Assembly: GCA_016763565.1 (NCBI GenBank) | Contig: JAESTO010000043.1 | Coordinates: forward strand, 1-10,531 | Source: Gammaproteobacteria bacterium | GTDB taxonomy: Bacteria > Pseudomonadota > Gammaproteobacteria > JABDGN01 | Direction: 5' to 3' | DNA: 10,531 bases | Part shown: in pieces, positions 6,810 through 10,531 of the stretch | How positions within the stretch are numbered: the first letter of the stretch is position 1 | Layout: every line of letters starts with the position of its first letter | Made by a program: the position numbers and the translations under genes | Notes under the pieces: generated by a model | The model's database searches: none | Seen by the model: only the letters and a program-made list of their open reading frames with translations | What the model was told of the DNA's origin: nothing

Positions 6810-7125
6810 AGGACATGCCAGGAATTTTTAAACCAGCGGTTAATCCCGACATCATACCTTCAGATTCTTGTTTAATGTTGCGTGTTGCGGCATTAATACC
6901 CGCAGCGATTAAATCTTCTAACATACCTTTATTGTCATCGTCATCATCGCTCAGTAAACTAGCATCAATATCAACACGCTTAGCTTCATAGCCACCTGTC
7001 ATGGTTACTTTTACTAAACCAGCACCCGCTTCACCCACGAATTCTTTTCTAGCAAATTTTTCTTGCGCTTTTTGCATGTTTTTCTGCATCATTTGCGCTT
7101 GTTTCATCATGTTTTTCATATCCAC
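6808..7125 (-). CDS. ybaB: YbaB/EbfC-family nucleoid-associated protein
   Basis: A small DNA-binding dimeric protein of the YbaB/EbfC family, nearly always encoded between dnaX and recR, as here. The 105 aa include the methionine-rich N-terminal helix [21 protein letters not shown], the core [24 protein letters not shown] (31-54) and the C-terminal helix [18 protein letters not shown] run of five aspartates (60-64) enlarges the loop where E. coli has LLEDDKEM, a small insertion coded by repeating GAT/GAC triplets. The start is GTG at 7125, with GGGAG 9 nt upstream; ATG 7119 (codon 3) is a less well spaced alternative. The gap to the dnaX stop is 15 nt and to recR 8 nt, so the three form one operon. 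The precise cellular role of the family remains only partly known. Confidence 0.95.
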   Translation of the reverse strand: MDMKNMMKQAQMMQKNMQKAQEKFARKEFVGEAGAGLVKVTMTGGYEAKRVDIDASLLSDDDDDNKGMLEDLIAAGINAATRNIKQESEGMMSGLTAGLKIPGMS

Positions 7126-7134
7126 AGTTTTGTT

Positions 7135-7139
7135 CTCCC
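7135..7139 (-). promoter_or_regulatory. Ribosome binding site of ybaB
   Basis: GGGAG on the minus strand (7139-7135), directly after the dnaX stop codon, is 9 nt from GTG 7125 and 15 nt from ATG 7119. It therefore supports the GTG start. Confidence 0.5.
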
Positions 7140-7140
7140 A

Positions 7141-8925
7141 CTAAGTTTTTATAGAAATAATTGATTCTGGCAATATATCGGCATTAAACGTGTGCATAAT
7201 AGCTTGTACATTATTGTCAGCCCTTAATTTTTTTTCAGCAAGTTGTAGCGCCTCTTTTTCTTCGCGCTGTTGCTTCATGACAGGTGTTTCTTGCGCTGAA
7301 GCATTCAACACAATCTCAAGTGTCAGTGGTTTCGCAAAATAACTGCGTAATGCCTGCAGCATATTCTCTTTTTGTGTGTTAGTCACTAACGCACCATATT
7401 TAGGATCCACAACTAACACTACATGGTCACTGGCCATTTGTTTCAAGGTAGCATGCTCAGCCAGTGCTAATGATAAACCCGATAATTCTAATTTTGACAC
7501 AATATTATGCCACTCATCGTTAGAGGCTGTTTGGGAATGGCTCGATGACAATTTTTCTTGATTGTTAGCGGGAACTACTGGCTCAATATTTATATTGGCT
7601 TGAGTGCCTACTTGCGTAAGCATGTTCTTGGCCTCAGACGCTGCCTGCCTATTGCGAGCAGGCAATATTTTTTCATTGAGAGCCACTGGGACTGGCTGAG
7701 AAGTTATTTGCTGGCTTTTCACTTTGGGTGGCGGCATAACGGCTTGGGCAACGGGTTGACTATTGGCTGCACGGGTTGCTATTGACGTTTGCTTAGAGAC
7801 GCTATCGGTTTTAACTGACGCAACTGGCTTAATCGAAGCAGATGATGAATCATGCGGAATAAACGCTAGCATTCTCAATATAACCATTTCAAAACCACAA
7901 CGTGGTGATGGTGCTAGGGGCAAATCGCGTTGACCAATTAAACCAATTTGATAAAGCAATTGAATATCTTCTTTGCTGAACAGCTGGCTAAATTCTTGCA
8001 GCATGGCTGATGGTGCTAGTACGGCTTGTGGTGCCATTTGTAACAACGCCAACTGGTGCAATAAAGACAATAGACCGGACAATGCTTGATGAAAATCGAC
8101 ACCTTGTTCTGCTAACACCGCGACTTGTTGTACTGCCTCATTAGCATTATTTTCTGCCAAATGCTTCAATAACACAAATAATTGTTGATGTTCAATACTG
8201 CCTAACATGCCATGAATATCTTTACTGGTAATATTATCATTACTGTAAGCAATGGCTTGATCTAATAGACTCAACGCATCACGCATACTGCCATCAGCTG
8301 CTTGTGCAAGTATCTCTAATGCAGGTTGTTCAGCTGTTAAATTTTCTTCAGTCACCACATAAGCCAGCTGCTTAGCAATAACATCAGCTGCCAAATTTTT
8401 TAAATTAAACTGCAAACACCGTGACAACACGGTGATAGGCAATTTTTGAGGATCGGTAGTCGCTAGAATAAAATTAACATGCTCTGGCGGTTCTTCTAAT
8501 GTTTTTAATAAAGCATTAAAGCTATGACCTGACAACATGTGCACTTCATCAATCAAATAAATCTTGAAGCGATCACGTGTCGCCGCATAGGGCACATTAT
8601 CAAGTAAGCTACGCGTATCTTCAACTTTTGTATTGGAAGCTGCATCAACTTCAATCAAATCGATGGCTCGCCCAGTGTCTATTTCACTACAAGCAGCACA
8701 TTGTCCACAAGGTGTTGAACTAATCCCTTTTTCACAATTCAAACACTTAGCAATGATACGGCCAATCGTAGTTTTACCTACGCCACGCGTACCAGTCAGC
8801 AAATAAGCGTGATGCAAACGATTACTGTCAAAAGCATTACTTAATGCACGGACTACATGGGTTTGTCCAACAAGCTGTTGAAAATTATGTGGTCGGTATT
8901 TACGTGCTAGAACAGTATAAGACAT
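7141..8925 (-). CDS. dnaX: DNA polymerase III subunit tau (possibly also gamma)
   Basis: The clamp-loader ATPase that loads the beta clamp and, through its C-terminal part, links polymerase cores and helicase at the fork. It has 594 aa (E. coli tau 643). Residues line up with E. coli numbering: Walker A GTRGVGKT (45-52), zinc cysteines C64, C73, C76, C79, Walker B LIDEVH (124-129), the SRC motif with arginine finger R169, and sensor 2 GSMRD with R215. Domain III ends near 358. A low-complexity linker (about 360-465, rich in S, Q, P, V) leads to the polymerase-binding domain (WHNIVSKLELSG from about 472). The N-terminus MSYTVLARKYRP fixes the start at ATG 8925, although no Shine-Dalgarno sequence is visible (AAAAATTTTTT precedes it). 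A possible recoding signal lies at codons 418-428. First protein gene of the dnaX-ybaB-recR operon, 26 nt after the SRP RNA. Confidence 0.97.
   Translation of the reverse strand: MSYTVLARKYRPHNFQQLVGQTHVVRALSNAFDSNRLHHAYLLTGTRGVGKTTIGRIIAKCLNCEKGISSTPCGQCAACSEIDTGRAIDLIEVDAASNTKVEDTRSLLDNVPYAATRDRFKIYLIDEVHMLSGHSFNALLKTLEEPPEHVNFILATTDPQKLPITVLSRCLQFNLKNLAADVIAKQLAYVVTEENLTAEQPALEILAQAADGSMRDALSLLDQAIAYSNDNITSKDIHGMLGSIEHQQLFVLLKHLAENNANEAVQQVAVLAEQGVDFHQALSGLLSLLHQLALLQMAPQAVLAPSAMLQEFSQLFSKEDIQLLYQIGLIGQRDLPLAPSPRCGFEMVILRMLAFIPHDSSSASIKPVASVKTDSVSKQTSIATRAANSQPVAQAVMPPPKVKSQQITSQPVPVALNEKILPARNRQAASEAKNMLTQVGTQANINIEPVVPANNQEKLSSSHSQTASNDEWHNIVSKLELSGLSLALAEHATLKQMASDHVVLVVDPKYGALVTNTQKENMLQALRSYFAKPLTLEIVLNASAQETPVMKQQREEKEALQLAEKKLRADNNVQAIMHTFNADILPESIISIKT
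7642..7674 (-). promoter_or_regulatory. Candidate dnaX recoding (frameshift/slippage) site with stem-loop
   Basis: On the minus strand, codons GAA AAA ATA (E418-K419-I420) contain a run of six A (7673-7668). Three bases later a perfect 7-bp stem TGCCTGC (7664-7658) / GCAGGCA (7648-7642) with a 9-nt loop begins. In the -1 frame the stop TAG (7651-7649) comes seven codons later, which would give a product of about 425 aa, close to the 431-aa gamma subunit of E. coli. The slip site is not a classical X-XXY-YYZ heptamer and no upstream Shine-Dalgarno-like enhancer is present. Confidence 0.35.
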
Positions 8926-8946
8926 AAAAAATTTTTCAAGATGAAA

Positions 8947-8962
8947 ATGGAGGTAACTCCAT
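8947..8962 (-). terminator. Short hairpin between SRP RNA and dnaX (possible attenuator)
   Basis: ATGGAG (8962-8957) and CTCCAT (8952-8947) form a perfect 6-bp stem with loop TTAC on the minus strand, followed by a short T-run (TTTTC, counting the last base of the stem). It shares bases with the 3' arm of the SRP RNA closing stem, so the two structures exclude each other. It may end SRP RNA transcripts partially while allowing read-through into dnaX. Confidence 0.4.
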
Positions 8963-9060
8963 CAGCCATTCCTCACGCATGAATCAATCACTACCGTTGC
9001 TCCCTTCCGGGTCTGGCGGGGTTGGCAATTTATCATCGAGAGGTAACTAACAGAGTCACC
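8952..9060 (-). ncRNA. ffs: Signal recognition particle RNA (4.5S RNA, small bacterial type)
   Basis: The minus strand carries the invariant domain IV core GCCAGACCCGGAAGGGAGC with its GGAA tetraloop, which binds Ffh (compare E. coli GTCAGGTCCGGAAGGAAGC). Consistent base pairing supports the 109-nt extent: GGUGACUC at the 5' end pairs with GAGUUACC at the 3' end, UUAGUU with GGCUGA, CCUCUC with GUGAGG (one mismatch), and AUUGCC with GGUAGU. The length is near the 114 nt of E. coli 4.5S RNA, without the Alu domain. With Ffh and FtsY it targets nascent membrane proteins. It lies 26 nt upstream of dnaX, an arrangement also known from Pseudomonas. Exact ends depend on RNase processing and are inferred from the stem. 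Confidence 0.95.
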
Positions 9061-9075
9061 ATTAAATCGGGGGAA

Positions 9076-9081
9076 ATTATA
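9076..9081 (-). promoter_or_regulatory. -10 box of the SRP RNA promoter
   Basis: A perfect TATAAT on the minus strand (9081-9076), followed by the C-rich discriminator TTTCCCCCG, places a start near 9068-9067, about 8 nt before the first paired base of the SRP RNA. A GC-rich discriminator of this kind is typical of stringently controlled stable-RNA promoters. No good -35 hexamer is seen at 16-18 bp spacing. This promoter probably also feeds dnaX by read-through. Confidence 0.6.
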
Positions 9082-9115
9082 CACTTCTTACTGTACTTTT
9101 TGTATGTTATACCCA

Positions 9116-9157
9116 TTTGTAGGGGCAGATTTCAGACCTGCCCTAAAAACCTACAAA
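9116..9157. repeat. REP-like palindromic element
   Basis: A nested palindrome: the outer arms TTTGTAGG (9116-9123) / CCTACAAA (9150-9157) enclose the inner arms GGGCAG (9123-9128) / CTGCCC (9138-9143), which share base 9123 with the outer left arm. The form TTTGTAGGGGCAG...CTGCCC resembles dispersed extragenic palindromes common in many bacterial genomes (from memory, not searched). It starts 5 bp beyond the permease stop. No T-run follows on the minus strand, so it is not a normal terminator. No second copy occurs in the window. Confidence 0.5.
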
Positions 9158-9162
9158 CTAAG

Positions 9163-10531
9163 TTACTGTACTGAATGAATTTCAGTCGGCAAATGCGCAT
9201 GCGGTTTTTTTGCTAACATAATATAATAAAATATCAATGCAACGACGGCGACTAGACTATAAAATTCCCAGCTAGCCAATACCCCATTACCGCCATACAC
9301 GGCTGGTGATAGCATATCAAAAATTGCTAACGTCCACATGTATATAGCAATTTGGCAAGAATCTTTTAGGCGTGCAAACAATTGTGGCCAGTCGTGTTTG
9401 CCAGCCGCAGAGTACGATGATAAATAAATATAACCCATATAAAGCGCTGTTGTTAATAGAGCAAAATGCATCGTAGTTGGATATCGAGCAAAAACGACTA
9501 ACATAGACAAGACAACAAATAATAAAGGATTCAATATGCTTGCTGCAAACATTTTAAATGCACGCGGTAAGTCGGGGCGATATTTACGTAAGTAGCCAGT
9601 GGCGAGTGGCCCAGACATGTAAGACACAATATGAAACACACTCAACACCGTCACTAATGCCGTCCAACTCCTAAAGATAAATAACAACGCGCCGGCCAAC
9701 ATAACGTTAAAGAATAATGCCCGTCTTGATAAATGATATTTAGGATGTAAATGCGCAAAAAAAGCAGGCGCCTGTTTTTCTTGGGCCATCGCACACAACA
9801 TACGGCTGGTCGTACCCGTATAGGTTAAGCCAGTACCCGATGGTGACACCACAGAATCAGCATAAAGCATTAATGTCACCACATTCAAGCCCAAGGCAAT
9901 CGTCAATTGTACTAACGGGGAATGGAAATTTAGGTGATGCCAGCCTGCTGCAATAGAGCTAGTCGGCAACGCACCGATAAAGGCGGCTTGTAAAGCTAAA
10001 TAAATAACGAGCGAAATCACTAAAGAGGTAATAATCGCACGCGGAATATTTTTCGCCGGATCTTTGGCTTCAGCACTGAATGACAGTGGCACTTGAAAGC
10101 CATTAAACGCATAAATAATACCCGTACTCACAATCGCAATAAAAACTGACGAGATGCCATAAGGCATTACCTTGTCTTGGTAAGCAGTGAAATTACTGCT
10201 GTGAAATGCTGCAAGTAATATAGCAACTGCTGTAATAACAGGAATTAAAATTTTGAAGATACCAATGGTGTTATTTACTTTAGCAAAAAAGCCTACGCCC
10301 CAAAAATTAATCAACAAATAAACAATTAATAAACCAAACGCTGCACACAAACCGACTAATGATAAGGTCTGTGACTGGATATTGTAAAATAAGTGCATTG
10401 ATTCAGGCGATAAATTAGCCAAATATTGTACTGAAGCAACAGCTTCAGTAGGAATGACTGCAACAATACCTAACCAATTAGCGATAGCAAAAATAAAGCC
10501 CGTATCTTTACCGTGCGTAGTCGTAACAAAA
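9163..10531 (-). CDS. APC-superfamily amino acid permease, N-terminus outside the window
   Basis: The reading frame is open to the window edge: codons upstream of the in-frame TTG at 10422 translate as FVTTTHGKDTGFIFAIANWLG and onward to VQY, a normal transmembrane segment. The TTG is therefore an internal leucine and the true start lies beyond 10531. About 456 residues are visible, with some ten hydrophobic segments. The family signature region is FNGFQVPLSFSAEAKDPAKNIPRAI, corresponding to the F-x-G-F/E ... E-x-K-[DN]-P-x-[KR]-x-I-P-R-A-I motif of APC transporters, and SPSGTGLTYTGTTSRMLCAMAQEKQAP follows further on. It is an inner-membrane importer or exchanger of amino acids; the substrate cannot be inferred. 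It ends with a short cytoplasmic-looking tail (KKPHAHLPTEIHSVQ). It lies upstream of the SRP RNA on the same strand, separated by a REP-like palindrome and the SRP promoter. Confidence 0.9.
   Translation of the reverse strand, partial: FVTTTHGKDTGFIFAIANWLGIVAVIPTEAVASVQYLANLSPESMHLFYNIQSQTLSLVGLCAAFGLLIVYLLINFWGVGFFAKVNNTIGIFKILIPVITAVAILLAAFHSSNFTAYQDKVMPYGISSVFIAIVSTGIIYAFNGFQVPLSFSAEAKDPAKNIPRAIITSLVISLVIYLALQAAFIGALPTSSIAAGWHHLNFHSPLVQLTIALGLNVVTLMLYADSVVSPSGTGLTYTGTTSRMLCAMAQEKQAPAFFAHLHPKYHLSRRALFFNVMLAGALLFIFRSWTALVTVLSVFHIVSYMSGPLATGYLRKYRPDLPRAFKMFAASILNPLLFVVLSMLVVFARYPTTMHFALLTTALYMGYIYLSSYSAAGKHDWPQLFARLKDSCQIAIYMWTLAIFDMLSPAVYGGNGVLASWEFYSLVAVVALIFYYIMLAKKPHAHLPTEIHSVQ

Noticed and set aside
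7219..7237. A8 run near the dnaX 3' end as a second slippage site
   Set aside because: It lies at about codon 567, almost at the end of the protein, so slippage would not make a gamma-like product.

Overview
The window reads as an ordinary chromosomal segment of an AT-rich gammaproteobacterium. The protein set (TilS, DusA, RecR, YbaB, DnaX, TolC, HemB, a 4.5S-type SRP RNA) is typical of that class. The base composition and the divergent sequences suggest a Legionellales or Coxiellaceae-like lineage, but that placement is an inference and was not tested. There are no transposases, integrases, phage genes, CRISPR arrays or tRNA genes.

Left part (1-2327): a minus-strand run of a PCMT-family methyltransferase, a TolC-type outer-membrane channel protein and the first 34 codons of hemB. 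The genes touch or nearly touch (TAATG junction, then a 14-nt gap), and a strong sigma70-type promoter lies upstream of the methyltransferase. Middle (2349-5849): plus-strand birA, encoding a biotin protein ligase without the DNA-binding domain, then a 491-bp gap with no supported gene. After it come tilS and dusA, two tRNA-modification genes that overlap by 11 bp. A 344-bp gap between convergent genes (5850-6193) is rich in inverted repeats.

Right part (6194-10531), all on the minus strand: the classical dnaX-ybaB-recR cluster (clamp-loader subunit, nucleoid-associated protein, recombinational repair factor). It is preceded by the SRP RNA gene, whose 3' end lies only 26 nt from the dnaX start. 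Upstream of the SRP RNA is a REP-like palindrome, then an APC-family amino-acid permease that runs off the window edge.

I see no new multi-gene system. The observations most worth checking are: a possible recoding site in dnaX (A6 run, prompt -1 stop and stem-loop at the position where a gamma-like product would end); a hairpin that competes with the SRP RNA closing stem just before dnaX; the PCMT-like protein without the usual isoaspartyl-methyltransferase motif; and the stacked inverted repeats between dusA and recR.
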